A stretch of DNA of 64,000 nt from Rudaea cellulosilytica DSM 22992 (GTDB lineage: Bacteria > Pseudomonadota > Gammaproteobacteria > Xanthomonadales > Rhodanobacteraceae), in contig NZ_KB899243.1 in assembly GCF_000378125.1 (NCBI RefSeq), forward strand, positions 310,001 to 374,000, in the 5' to 3' direction. The notes beneath the pieces were generated by a model that did not search any database, was not told the DNA's origin, and saw nothing but the letters and a program-made list of their open reading frames with translations. Both the position numbers and the translations under genes were made by a program. Below, piece after piece: positions 25,549-34,468 of this stretch. Within the stretch, counting starts at the first letter, position 1; each line of letters starts with the position of its first letter.

Positions 25549-26828
25549 GCGTTCTCCCACTCCTGCACCGACTGCTCGCCGGCGAGCATATCCTCGAAAG
25601 TCTGACGCCGTCGCACCACGGCATATCGGCCGCGGTCGAGCAGCACCTCGGCGGCGAGCGGCCGCGAATTGTAGTTCGACGCCATCGACGCGCCGTAGGC
25701 GCCGGTGGTTCGGATCATCAGCAGGTCGCCGGCTTCGCAGCGCGGCAGTTCACGATCGACGGCGAAGGCGTCGCCTGTCTCGCAGACCGGTCCGACGATA
25801 TCGTAGGTTTGCGCGGGTCGCGGCTCCCGCGTCACCGGTACGATCTCATGCCAGGCATCGTACAGGCTCGGTCGCAGCAGTTCGGTCATGGCCGCGTCGG
25901 TCACGAGGAAACAGCGCTGCCGGCCCTGCTTCACGCGAATCACACGCGTCAGCAATGCCCCAGCCTCGGCCACGAGCCAGCGCCCCGGTTCGAGCAGGAT
26001 GCGGCCATCGAAGCCGGTCAGCGCGTGACGAATGGCGGCGACATAGTCCTCGATCGCAATCGGCCGGTCGCGATCGGCGCGATAACACACGCCGAGACCG
26101 CCGCCGACATCGATGCTGTTGATCGCGTGACCGGCGCCAATGAGTTCCCGCCAGAAATCGGCCACGCGTTGCAGTGCGATGCGAATCGGATCGAGATCGA
26201 GCATCTGCGAACCGATATGCACGTGCAGACCGTCGAGACGCACATGCGTGAGCTGTGCACTGGCGGCGAACCAACGGCGCGCCTCGTCGATGCCGACGCC
26301 GAACTTGTTCTCCGATTTGCCGGTGGAAATCTTGGCGTGGGTCAGCGCGTCGACATCGGGATTGACGCGCACCGCGGCACGCGCGATCACGCCCCGCTCC
26401 GCCGCCAACCGCTGCAGAAGATGCAGTTCGTCCTCGGACTCCACATTGAAGCGGGCGACGCCGACGGCCAGCGCCTCGACGATTTCGTCGGCGCTCTTGC
26501 CGACGCCGGAAAACACGATGCGTTGCGCCGGAATGCCGGCGCGCAGGCTACGCCGCATTTCGCCAGCCGAAACGATGTCGGCGCCGAACCCGGCTTGCGC
26601 CATCAACTGCAGGATCGCGACGTTGCTGTTGGCTTTGGCTGCGTAGCAGACCAGCGCATCGAGCCCGCGCAGGGCGGTCTGCAATGCGCCGATGCGTTGC
26701 CGGATCGACGATGCGGAATAGACATGGCACGGCGTTCCAAGCTTTTGCGCCAAGCTCGGCAGGTCGACGCCGTCCCAGCAGACGTCGATGGCGCGTGGGG
26801 ATTCGATGGTGGTCGACATACGGGTCAT
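25545..26828 (-). CDS. LysA-type PLP decarboxylase (diaminopimelate decarboxylase family)
   Basis: A 427-residue fold-type III PLP decarboxylase. PLP lysine K65 is in CYAAKANSN. The glycine-rich phosphate loop is SIDVGGGLG, the active-site cysteine C349 is in GPVCETGD, and the tyrosine Y378 is in GAYGASMASNYNSRP. These match diaminopimelate decarboxylase, which turns meso-DAP into L-lysine at the D-centre. What is odd is the place: it sits in a D-glutamate operon, 55 bases after dgcA and overlapping a secreted hydrolase gene. It may use DAP salvaged from cell-wall peptides, or be the ordinary lysine biosynthesis gene. The start at 26828 has an alternative at 26819; neither has a clear ribosome-binding site. 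Confidence 0.85.
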   Translation of the reverse strand: MTRMSTTIESPRAIDVCWDGVDLPSLAQKLGTPCHVYSASSIRQRIGALQTALRGLDALVCYAAKANSNVAILQLMAQAGFGADIVSAGEMRRSLRAGIPAQRIVFSGVGKSADEIVEALAVGVARFNVESEDELHLLQRLAAERGVIARAAVRVNPDVDALTHAKISTGKSENKFGVGIDEARRWFAASAQLTHVRLDGLHVHIGSQMLDLDPIRIALQRVADFWRELIGAGHAINSIDVGGGLGVCYRADRDRPIAIEDYVAAIRHALTGFDGRILLEPGRWLVAEAGALLTRVIRVKQGRQRCFLVTDAAMTELLRPSLYDAWHEIVPVTREPRPAQTYDIVGPVCETGDAFAVDRELPRCEAGDLLMIRTTGAYGASMASNYNSRPLAAEVLLDRGRYAVVRRRQTFEDMLAGEQSVQEWENA

Positions 26829-26883
26829 GATCGGTTCGACAATGCCTCGTTGACGCCCTGAGTCGCGACGTCGCGGCTCACGT

Positions 26884-27870
26884 TCATCCGCCCCAGAAAC
26901 CGGGCGAAGTTGGCATCAGCATGCCTCCCTGCAGGCGGACGCCATCGGGATAATCGTTCGCGAGCCAGAGCGGCCCGTCGAGGTCGATGAATTCTGCTTC
27001 GCGCGCGATTTCCAGCGCCGGCGCAATGCCCAGCGACGAGCAGACCATGCAGCCGACCATGACGATGAAACCTTCGGCGCGTGCCGCGCGCAGCAAGCGC
27101 CAGGCTTCGGTCAGGCCGCCGGTCTTGTCGAGCTTGATGTTGATCGCCTGATAGCGGCCGAGCAACGAGGACAGGTCCGACGAGGTGTGGCAGGACTCGT
27201 CGGCACAGATTGGAATGCGGCTGACAAAACCCCGTAGCGCTTCGTCCGCATCGGCCGGCAGCGGCTGTTCGAGCAGGTCGACTTTGAGGCGCACCAGCGC
27301 GTCTTGCGTCTCGCGCAGAATGTCGATCGTCCAGCTTTCGTTCGGATCGACGATGAGCCGCGCTGCGGGCGCCGCGCTGCGCACCGCTTCGATGCGCGCG
27401 ATCGGATCCTCGGCATCGACCTTGATCTTGATCAGTCCGGCATCGGCGATACTCGCCGCTGCCTTCGCCATCGCCTGCGGCGTATCGATGACGACCGTTA
27501 TCGCGGTCTCGAGCGGTCGATGCGGCGGCCGCGCCAGTTGACTATGCACAGGCACGCGCGTGAGCGTCGACTCGAGATCCCACAGCGCCGCGTCGAGCGC
27601 ATTGCGTGCGGCACCGGCGCCGAGTCGCGCCTGCAATTCGTCGCGGCCCATGCCCGCGGCAAGCTCGTCGCGCAGTGACTCGACTTGCGCGATCACCGCA
27701 GCAACCGATTCGCCATAGCGCGCATACGGAACCGATTCGCCGCGACCGACGCAGCCGGCCTGTTCGAGCTCGACCGTGACCACGTCCGCCGCGGTCTTCA
27801 CGCCGCGCGAAATGCCGAACGGCGAGTGCAGCGGAAAGCTGCGCGGCTGGACGCTCAGCCTGCGCAGCAT
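26884..27870 (-). CDS. dgcA: Enolase-superfamily epimerase, probable N-acetyl-D-glutamate racemase DgcA
   Basis: A 328-residue enzyme of the mandelate-racemase/dipeptide-epimerase branch of the enolase superfamily. Catalytic KxK is K148-I-K150. Metal ligands are D175 (in VDPNESW), E201 (in LLEQPL) and D224 (in CADESCH). The second catalytic lysine is in INIKLDKTGG (K246 or K249). Relatives include L-Ala-D/L-Glu epimerases, but adjacency to a DUF1611 gene and a LysR gene matches the DgcN-DgcA-DgcR module, where DgcA racemises N-acetyl-D-glutamate to the L form. The ATG lies inside dgcN (16-base overlap). The same frame stays open upstream antiparallel to nothing real: it is the shadow of dgcN. 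Confidence 0.83.
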   Translation of the reverse strand: MLRRLSVQPRSFPLHSPFGISRGVKTAADVVTVELEQAGCVGRGESVPYARYGESVAAVIAQVESLRDELAAGMGRDELQARLGAGAARNALDAALWDLESTLTRVPVHSQLARPPHRPLETAITVVIDTPQAMAKAAASIADAGLIKIKVDAEDPIARIEAVRSAAPAARLIVDPNESWTIDILRETQDALVRLKVDLLEQPLPADADEALRGFVSRIPICADESCHTSSDLSSLLGRYQAINIKLDKTGGLTEAWRLLRAARAEGFIVMVGCMVCSSLGIAPALEIAREAEFIDLDGPLWLANDYPDGVRLQGGMLMPTSPGFWGG

Positions 27871-28898
27871 GAAAGCAGATGGTCGACGATCGCTTCTACG
27901 CCCATGCTGACCGGGTCCTGGCACGGCAGGCCGAGCCGGTCGCCGATTTCTCGACACATCGCGGCGGCTTCCGCGGCGCGAAGATTGGACGTGTTGAGCG
28001 CGACGCCGACGGCCTTGACCGCAGGATTGGTCAGGCGCGCGGCGGTGAGGTTCGCTTCCAGGCAAAGCTTGAGTTCGGGAATCGGATAGTGCGGCAGCCC
28101 GCGCATGTGCTTGCGCGTGGGTTCGTGGCAGAGCACGAGCGCATCGGCTTGCGCGCCATGCAGCAGGCCGAGCGACACGCCGGCATACGAGGGATGGAAC
28201 AGCGAGCCCTGGCCCTCGATCAGATCCCAACCGCCGTCGTCGCGCGCCGGCGAAATCTGCTCGACCGAGCCGGAGATGAAATCGGCAATCACGGCATCGA
28301 CCGGCACGCCGTCGCCAGCGATGAAAATCCCGGTCTGCCCGGTCGCGCGGAAATCCGCGACAAGGCCGCGCTTGTGCAGGCTGCGCTCGAGCGCGAGCGC
28401 GGTATACATTTTCCCGACCGAACAATCCGTACCGACCGTCAGCAGGCGGCGGCCGGCGCGCTTCCTGCCGTTGCCGACGGGGATGCGGCCCTTCGGTTCG
28501 CGCGCATCGAACAGCACGCGGCCATTGCGCTCGGCCGCGGCGACGATGTCCGCGTTGTCGCGCAACTTCTCGTGCAGGCCGGCAATCACGTTGAGGCCGG
28601 CGTCGAGTGCGGCGATGATGTCGGCGACGGTTTCCTTCGCCATCACGCCACCCGCGTTGGCGGTACCGACCACCATCGTGTTCGCGCCGGCGGCCCTGGC
28701 CTGCGCCGGCGTCATGTCGGGCAGATCGAGCGTCTGGTTGCAGTCTGCACGCCGGTTCTGTCCGATGCACCAATCGGGCCGCCAATACGCCAATCCGCGC
28801 GCGGTCTTGATGGCCAGATCGTCGGCCCGACCACCCAGATACAGCAGGTACGGCGGTCCCCAACGGTTGCTGCCGGTCGCTTCGCCGTGGCTGCTCAT
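27855..28898 (-). CDS. dgcN: DUF1611 family, probable D-glutamate N-acetyltransferase DgcN
   Basis: A 347-residue cytoplasmic protein of the DUF1611 family. A P-loop-like motif GTDCSVGK is at residues 146-153, and the region IEGQGSLFHPSYAGVS and the segment VKAVGVALNTS are family landmarks. DgcN is described as acetylating D-glutamate with acetyl-CoA so that DgcA can racemise the product. The gene is the first of the minus-strand operon and overlaps dgcA. AGGAG sits about 10 bases before the ATG at 28898, and a promoter of the shared three-copy class lies at 28944-29009. The frame runs on to 29069, but that would cross the promoter. Confidence 0.83.
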   Translation of the reverse strand: MSSHGEATGSNRWGPPYLLYLGGRADDLAIKTARGLAYWRPDWCIGQNRRADCNQTLDLPDMTPAQARAAGANTMVVGTANAGGVMAKETVADIIAALDAGLNVIAGLHEKLRDNADIVAAAERNGRVLFDAREPKGRIPVGNGRKRAGRRLLTVGTDCSVGKMYTALALERSLHKRGLVADFRATGQTGIFIAGDGVPVDAVIADFISGSVEQISPARDDGGWDLIEGQGSLFHPSYAGVSLGLLHGAQADALVLCHEPTRKHMRGLPHYPIPELKLCLEANLTAARLTNPAVKAVGVALNTSNLRAAEAAAMCREIGDRLGLPCQDPVSMGVEAIVDHLLSCCAG

Positions 28899-28943
28899 GA
28901 AATCCGCACTCCTGCCTGAATCCGTCCATCGAAAGGTTCGAGG

Positions 28944-29009
28944 AGCATAACCAGCGGCCAGCGTCGGCCACCAATGAAAAGACCGGTACGTGGCATAACT
29001 TTGGGTTGT
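28944..29009 (-). promoter_or_regulatory. Predicted DgcR-type promoter of dgcN (site a)
   Basis: In the sense of dgcN: operator ACAACCCAAAGTTAT (29009-28995), 10 bases, conserved block GGTCTTTTCATTGGTGGC (28984-28967) with -35-like TTGGTG, 19 bases, then -10-like TATGCT (28949-28944). The predicted start of transcription is about 40 bases before dgcN. A further GGTTAT lies at 29010-29015 and ATAACC at 28947-28952. The site lies between the divergent dgcN and dgcR genes, so the regulator could also control itself. Confidence 0.7.
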
Positions 29010-29067
29010 GGTTATCCTAGTTCGGCGCCACCAGCCCCACCGGACAAACAGACGGATCGAAATCCTC

Positions 29068-29970
29068 ATGCACCTGCGCTACATCGAACTCTTTCATGCC
29101 GTGCTGACCACCGGCAGCATCACTGCCGCGGCGAAGCTGCTGAATATCTCGCAGCCGGCGGCGAGCAAAGCGTTGCAGCACGCCGAGGACCGGCTCGGCT
29201 TCGCCCTGTTCAGCCGTGTGCGCGGGCGCCTGCAGGCGACGCCGCAGGCGCTGCTGATGCGCGACCGCATCGAGAAGATCATCCAGGACGTGCACGATCT
29301 GGAACGCCTGACCAAGAACATGGGTCAGCCGGGCAATTGCCCGCTGCGCGTCACCTGCACGCCGACGCTGGCGCTGACTCTGCTTGCCGGCGCGACGACG
29401 CTGCTGCGCAAGGCCATTCCCGATGTGATGGCCGAACTGTCCACGCAGCACTCGGCAGCGATGTGCGAATCGCTGACCCTGCGCGACACCGACATCGGCC
29501 TCACCTTGCAGGACACCGGCCATCAAAACCTGCGCCAGCGCGTGCTCTGCCGTGGCCAGGTCATGGTAATCGCGCCGCCGGGCTGGTGGCCGGAGAAGGA
29601 GTTGACGCAACCGCTGCCGATCGAGGCGCTGGCCAACCAGCCGATGATCGGCATCACCGTGCGCGACGCGCTGGGCCGCGCGCTGCACGGCCATCTCGCC
29701 CAGGTTTCTCCTGCGCCGCGCATCGCGGTCTCGGTACAGACGTACCAGTTGGCGCATGCGCTCGTCGCCAAGGGCGAGGGCCTCGCGGTGGTCGATCCGT
29801 TCACGGCCCGCTGCGGCGACGCGAACAGCGTGCAGATGCGTCCGCTGAAACCGCATCTCGAAGTCGTGCTGTATGCGATGCATCGGCCCGACAATCCGCT
29901 CGATCCGGTGCAGAAGCGATTCCTCGATCTGGTGCGGCAACTGGCGCAGAAGATGCTCGCGCAGCGCTAG
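29068..29970 (+). CDS. dgcR: LysR-family regulator, probable DgcR
   Basis: A 300-residue LysR-type transcription factor. The N-terminal winged helix-turn-helix spans about residues 1-60 (FHAVLTTGSITAAAKLLNISQPAASKALQHAEDRLG) and an effector-binding domain follows from about residue 90. It is divergent from dgcN with 169 bases between the two starts, the classic LysR layout, and it matches the DgcR-DgcN-DgcA module described for D-glutamate use. The likely inducer is D-glutamate or N-acetylated glutamate. The frame is open 60 bases further upstream, but the ATG at 29068 begins the family's usual MxLRxIELFHAV. Confidence 0.88.
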   Translation: MHLRYIELFHAVLTTGSITAAAKLLNISQPAASKALQHAEDRLGFALFSRVRGRLQATPQALLMRDRIEKIIQDVHDLERLTKNMGQPGNCPLRVTCTPTLALTLLAGATTLLRKAIPDVMAELSTQHSAAMCESLTLRDTDIGLTLQDTGHQNLRQRVLCRGQVMVIAPPGWWPEKELTQPLPIEALANQPMIGITVRDALGRALHGHLAQVSPAPRIAVSVQTYQLAHALVAKGEGLAVVDPFTARCGDANSVQMRPLKPHLEVVLYAMHRPDNPLDPVQKRFLDLVRQLAQKMLAQR

Positions 29971-30055
29971 CCGCGAAACGCAGCTGCGGCTCGGCATCGT
30001 CGACGACGATTCTCGGCAGTTGAGAACGTCGAAGCCCCGCCCATCCAGGCCGCCC

Positions 30056-30120
30056 ACAACCTCCGGTTATGCAAAGCCACGACCTTTTCATTGGTGGCTC
30101 GCTACCGCCGCACCTATGCT
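30056..30120 (+). promoter_or_regulatory. Predicted DgcR-type promoter of ggt-gltS-dadA (site b)
   Basis: In the sense of ggt: operator ACAACCTCCGGTTAT (30056-30070), 10 bases, block GACCTTTTCATTGGTGGC (30081-30098) containing TTGGTG, 18 bases after it, then TATGCT (30115-30120). The layout equals site (a), although this one points the other way along the chromosome and lies after the dgcR stop. Transcription would begin near 30127, giving a leader of about 137 bases. Confidence 0.7.
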
Positions 30121-30263
30121 TTGCCCGCGCGATGCGATTGCATTTGCCGGACGACTGCAGCAACTTCCACGGCACATCCCTTGCTCGTCCCGCCACCGCG
30201 CTGTTTGAGGCGCGTTCGTCCATGGAAAAGTCCGATACTGGCAATACCCGCTGGAGCAAGAAC

Positions 30264-32000
30264 ATGAGCAAGCGCATCGCGCCGCACTCGCGCACGAAAT
30301 TCCCCGGCCCATCGTGGCCGCATCGATTCGCCTTGGCCGCGGGCCTCATTGCGCTCACGGCAACGGCGTTCGCCCGGGATGCGGGAACGACGACGAAGAC
30401 AGCGGCGATCGCGAGCGCGAACGCGCACGCCACCGAAGCCGGCTTCAGCGTGCTCGCCGAAGGCGGCAACGCGGTCGACGCGGCGGTGGCTGTCGCCACG
30501 TCACTATCGGTGGTGCAGCCGGAAGCGTCCGGCATCGGCGGCGGCTTCCTCGCGCTGATCCACGACGCGGCGAGTGGCAAGGACACGTTCATCGACTCGC
30601 GCGAGATGGCACCGGCGGCGGTGAAATCCGCCGACTATCTCAACGCGGACGGCACGCCCAATCGCGACACCTCGCTCAACGGTCCGTTGGCTGCAGGCAT
30701 TCCCGGATCGCCCGCCGGTCTTGCCTACATCGCGCAGAAGTTCGGCAAGCTGCCGCTGACGAAATCGGTGCAGCCCGCGATTATGCTGGCGGAAAAAGGC
30801 TTCCATCCGAGCGAGGCGATGGCACGATCGATCGCCTACCGCGCCGACGTATTGCATCGCTACGCCGCGTCGACGGCCAAGTTCTTCCCGAACGGCAAGG
30901 CGCCGACGACGAACGACCTCTTCCGCGACGAGGCGCAGGCACGCACGTTGAAAGCATTCGCGGAAAAAGGCGCCGACGGTTTCTACAAGGGCGAAGTCGC
31001 CGAGGAAATGGTCGCGGCGGTGAAGGCGGCCGGCGGCACGTGGACGACGGCCGACCTCGCGAGCTACCGGACCCGGGAACGCGCGCCGATCGAGCTGACC
31101 TACAACGGCTACAGAATCATCACCGCACCACCGGTGTCGTCGGGCGGCGTCGTCGTCGGCGAAGTGCTGAACATCCTCGCCGGCATCGATTTGAAGAGCC
31201 TCGATCAAGCGCATCGCATCCATTACGAAGTCGAAGCGATGCGTCGTGCGTATCGCGACCACAACGAATATCTCGGCGATCCGGATTTCGTGAAGATGCC
31301 GATGGACATGCTGCTCTCGCCCTACTACGCGGACGGACTGCGCCAGAGCATCCTGCCCGAGCAGGCGACGAAATCCGAATGGCTGCCGGCGGTGCACGCC
31401 AAGGAGCCGGGCATGCACACCACGCATTTCTCGATCATCGACAAGGACGGCAACATGGTGTCGATGACCTGCACGGTCAACACCACGCTCGGCTCTGCCT
31501 TCGTCGCCGGCAAGAGCGGCGTGCTGCTCAACAACGAGATGGACGACTTCGCCCTGGTCGCCGGCCAGCCGAATGCGTTCGGCCTGATCGGCGGCGAAGC
31601 CAACGCGCCGGTCGCGGGCAAGCGCATGCTCTCGTCGATGACGCCGAGCATCATCATCGGCAAAGATCGCCTCGCCGTCATCGGCTCGCCCGGCGGCTCG
31701 ACGATCATGACTCAGGTGCTCGAAGGCATGCTCGCGTTCATGGACGGCAAGAGCGCGTCCGAGATCACCGCGCAGAAGCGCTTCCATCACCAATACCTGC
31801 CCGACACGGTCGAGATCGAACCGGGCAGCCTGCCCGCGGACGTGGTCGCAAAGCTCAAAGCGATGGGCCACGACGTGCGCGAGCGCGAGCCGTGGGGCAA
31901 TATGAATGTCGTGGTCTGGGACAAGACGACGAACACGAAGACGGCGGCGAGCGATCCGCGCAGCAAGAGCGGCCTCGGCAAAGTCCAAGCGATGCGCTGA
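30264..32000 (+). CDS. ggt: Gamma-glutamyltranspeptidase
   Basis: A 578-residue periplasmic N-terminal nucleophile hydrolase that removes or transfers gamma-glutamyl groups. A signal peptide with an extended charged n-region runs to about residue 38 (TATAFA). The autoprocessing nucleophile is T387 in HTTHFSI, which becomes the N-terminus of the small subunit. The oxyanion GSPGGS motif is in [15 protein letters not shown] lies 8 bases before the chosen ATG 30264; in-frame ATG 30222 is possible. In this context it may free D- or L-glutamate from gamma-glutamyl peptides, such as gamma-D-Glu links in cell-wall or polyglutamate material. GltS, 6 bases downstream, would import the product. Confidence 0.94.
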   Translation: MSKRIAPHSRTKFPGPSWPHRFALAAGLIALTATAFARDAGTTTKTAAIASANAHATEAGFSVLAEGGNAVDAAVAVATSLSVVQPEASGIGGGFLALIHDAASGKDTFIDSREMAPAAVKSADYLNADGTPNRDTSLNGPLAAGIPGSPAGLAYIAQKFGKLPLTKSVQPAIMLAEKGFHPSEAMARSIAYRADVLHRYAASTAKFFPNGKAPTTNDLFRDEAQARTLKAFAEKGADGFYKGEVAEEMVAAVKAAGGTWTTADLASYRTRERAPIELTYNGYRIITAPPVSSGGVVVGEVLNILAGIDLKSLDQAHRIHYEVEAMRRAYRDHNEYLGDPDFVKMPMDMLLSPYYADGLRQSILPEQATKSEWLPAVHAKEPGMHTTHFSIIDKDGNMVSMTCTVNTTLGSAFVAGKSGVLLNNEMDDFALVAGQPNAFGLIGGEANAPVAGKRMLSSMTPSIIIGKDRLAVIGSPGGSTIMTQVLEGMLAFMDGKSASEITAQKRFHHQYLPDTVEIEPGSLPADVVAKLKAMGHDVREREPWGNMNVVVWDKTTNTKTAASDPRSKSGLGKVQAMR

Positions 32001-32006
32001 CAGCGC

Positions 32007-33212
32007 GTGCTGACCCTCGATCCGATCCAGACCCTTGCGGCCGGCGGCCTCTGCCTGCTCGCCGGCTACGCCATCCGGCGGCGCTTGCCGCTGCTGGCGC
32101 GGTTCAACATTCCTGCCGCGGTGATCGGCGGCCTGGTCGTCGCGCTCGCGTTGCTGTTGTGCCGGCATTGGGATGTCGTGCCGGTGCAGTTCGATGCGTC
32201 GCTGTCGAAGCCATTGATGATCGCGTTCTTCGCCAGCGTCGGCTTCAACGCGAGCGTGAAACTGCTCCGGGTCAGCGGCCCGCAAGTCGCGCTGTTGCTC
32301 ACTCTGGCGACGTTTCTCGCCATCGTGCAGGATCTCATCGGCATCGGCGTGGCCAAGGCATTCGGCCTGCATCCGTTATTCGGCATCGCCGCCGGATCGT
32401 CGACGCTCGCCGGCGGACCGGCCACCGGGCTCGCGTTCGCACCGCTGCTCGAACAGGCCGGCCTCGCCGGCGCGGCGAGCATCGCGATGGCCTCGGCGAT
32501 GGCCGGCATCGTGCTGGGCTCGATCCTCGGCGCACCGCTGGCGACGATGCTGATCGAGCGCCACCGGCTCGTGCGCGAATCCTCCGAGGTCGATGCGTCC
32601 AGCGCACAGATTATCTCCGCAACGACGGTGGATGGCGGCAGCGAAACGGAGCGGATCCAGCGCACGCTCAAGCACATCGTCCTGCTTCTGGTCGCGATGG
32701 GCGTGGGCGCATGGATCAGCGACGGCGTGCACGCGCTCGGCGTGACCCTGCCGAGCTACACCGGCGCGATGCTCGTCGGCGCGCTGATTCGCAACCTCGA
32801 CGATGGGTTCGGCTGGTTCCGTTTGTCGATGCCGAGCATCGAAGGCATCGGCAGCATCTGCCTCTCGTTGTTCATCTCGGTTGCGCTGATGGACCTGCAC
32901 CTGTGGGAACTCGCCGGCATGGCCACGCCGCTGCTCGTCGATCTCGCCTTGCAGACGATCATCGTCGTCGCGTTCTGCTGCTGGCCGCTGTTGCGCCTGA
33001 TGGGTCGCGACTACGACGCGGCCGTCATCACCGGCGGCTTCGCCGGCTTCATGCTCGGCATCACCGCCAACGCGATGGCGGTGATGGACTCGCTGGTCGA
33101 ACGCTTCGGGCCCGCACCGCGTGCCTTCCTCGTCGCGCCGCTGGTCGGCGCGTTCCTGATCGACTTCACCAATGCCATCGTGATCACGTTCTTCATCAAC
33201 GGCTGGAAGTGA
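32007..33212 (+). CDS. gltS: Sodium/glutamate symporter GltS
   Basis: A 401-residue inner-membrane protein of the glutamate:Na+ symporter (ESS) family, with about ten hydrophobic helices in two inverted halves. Family features include the N-terminal [11 protein letters not shown] and the re-entrant glycine-rich loops [12 protein letters not shown] and the second-half [18 protein letters not shown]. GltS imports glutamate, and the Escherichia coli protein handles D-glutamate as well. Translation starts at GTG 32007, six bases after ggt. The stop overlaps the dadA start by one base. The neighbouring ggt and dadA genes support a role in uptake of glutamate freed outside the cell. Confidence 0.93.
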   Translation: MLTLDPIQTLAAGGLCLLAGYAIRRRLPLLARFNIPAAVIGGLVVALALLLCRHWDVVPVQFDASLSKPLMIAFFASVGFNASVKLLRVSGPQVALLLTLATFLAIVQDLIGIGVAKAFGLHPLFGIAAGSSTLAGGPATGLAFAPLLEQAGLAGAASIAMASAMAGIVLGSILGAPLATMLIERHRLVRESSEVDASSAQIISATTVDGGSETERIQRTLKHIVLLLVAMGVGAWISDGVHALGVTLPSYTGAMLVGALIRNLDDGFGWFRLSMPSIEGIGSICLSLFISVALMDLHLWELAGMATPLLVDLALQTIIVVAFCCWPLLRLMGRDYDAAVITGGFAGFMLGITANAMAVMDSLVERFGPAPRAFLVAPLVGAFLIDFTNAIVITFFINGWK

Positions 33213-34465
33213 TGCGCGTGCTCGTCGCGGGCAGTGGCGTCATCGGCGTGAGCAGCGCTTGGTATCTGACGCGCGCCGGTTTCGAAGTGACCGTCGTGGA
33301 GCGCCAGCCCGCGCCCGCGCACGAGACCAGCTTCGCCAACGCCGGCCAGATCTCGCCGGGTTACGCCTCGCCCTGGGCCGCGCCCGGCGTGCCATTGAAA
33401 GCAATGAAGTGGCTGTTCTCCAAGGATGCGCCGCTGGTGATCCAGCCGGGCCTGGATCCGCGTCAATACCTGTGGCTGCTGCAAATGCTGCGCAATTGCA
33501 CGACGCAGCGTTACGCGATCAACAAGGCACGCATGCTGCGCCTGGCCGAATACAGCCGCGATTGCCTCGACGAGTTGCGTGCGGAAACCGGCATAACCTA
33601 CGAAGGCCAGCAACTCGGCACCACGCAGTTGTTCCGCACGCAAGCGCAGCTCGACGATGCAAACAGGGATATTGCGGTGCTCGAGCAATATGGCGTGCCA
33701 TACGAAGTACTCGATCGCGCCGGTATCGTGAAGGTGGAGCCGGCGCTGGCCGGCGTGGTCGACCGCCTGGCAGGCGCACTGCGCCTGCCGCGCGACCAGA
33801 CCGGCGATTGCGCGCTGTTCACGCAGCGGCTGGCCGAGCGTGCGCAAGCGGCAGGCGTGGAGTTCCGCTACAACGCCACGGTCGAAGCGCTCGAAGCGTC
33901 GGCAACCCGAATTACCGGCATACGCATCGATGGCAAAACCGAGAAGGCCGATCGCTACGTGCTCGCGCTCGGCAGTTACACGCCGCAACTACTTGCCGCG
34001 GTCGGTGTCCGCCTGCCGGTCTACCCGCTGAAAGGTTATTCGCTGACGCTGCCGATCACCGATCCGGCGATGGCGCCCGCATCGACCGTGCTCGATGAAA
34101 ACCACAAGGTCGCCGTGACCCGGCTCGAGCAACGCATCCGTATCGGCGGCATCGCCGAAGTGTGCGGCTACAACCTGTCGCTGCCGCCGCGGCGCCGCGC
34201 GACACTGGAAAAAGTCGTCGCCGATTTGTACCCGCACGGAGGCGATCTGACCCGAGCCGAATTCTGGACGGGCTTGCGCCCGGCGACGCCGGACGGCACG
34301 CCGGTGGTCGGTGCTGCCGGCTTCGACAACTTGTATCTCAACACCGGCCACGGCACGCTCGGCTGGACGATGGCCTGCGGATCGGGACGCTATCTCGCCG
34401 ATCTGATCGCCGGCGCGACGCCGCAGATCAGCAGCGAAGGGCTGGATATTTCCCGCTATGGCTGA
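33212..34465 (+). CDS. D-amino acid dehydrogenase (DadA-type, FAD)
   Basis: A 417-residue flavoprotein that oxidises D-amino acids to 2-oxo acids and passes electrons to the respiratory chain at the inner face of the membrane. The N-terminal Rossmann FAD motif [13 protein letters not shown] is at residues 7-19. The DadA-typical [22 protein letters not shown] (about 36-57) and the C-terminal [15 protein letters not shown] are complete. Length fits DadA. It overlaps gltS by one base and precedes the third serine hydrolase by 3 bases. DadA prefers D-Ala; with the transaminase at 35717-36580 it could drain D-glutamate amino groups through D-alanine. Confidence 0.93.
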   Translation: MRVLVAGSGVIGVSSAWYLTRAGFEVTVVERQPAPAHETSFANAGQISPGYASPWAAPGVPLKAMKWLFSKDAPLVIQPGLDPRQYLWLLQMLRNCTTQRYAINKARMLRLAEYSRDCLDELRAETGITYEGQQLGTTQLFRTQAQLDDANRDIAVLEQYGVPYEVLDRAGIVKVEPALAGVVDRLAGALRLPRDQTGDCALFTQRLAERAQAAGVEFRYNATVEALEASATRITGIRIDGKTEKADRYVLALGSYTPQLLAAVGVRLPVYPLKGYSLTLPITDPAMAPASTVLDENHKVAVTRLEQRIRIGGIAEVCGYNLSLPPRRRATLEKVVADLYPHGGDLTRAEFWTGLRPATPDGTPVVGAAGFDNLYLNTGHGTLGWTMACGSGRYLADLIAGATPQISSEGLDISRYG

Positions 34466-34468
34466 ACC

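Noticed and set aside
26884-28974. A 696-codon frame that looks like a fusion upstream of DgcA
   Set aside because: Its first half is Arg-rich and reads dgcN in another frame. The DgcA protein begins at 27870 with a normal family N-terminus, so there is no fusion.
30314-34465. A 1383-codon open frame across ggt and gltS into dadA
   Set aside because: The part before 33212 reads the ggt and gltS region out of frame and is Arg-rich, as expected of GC-rich shadow frames. Only the last 417 codons (dadA) are a real gene.
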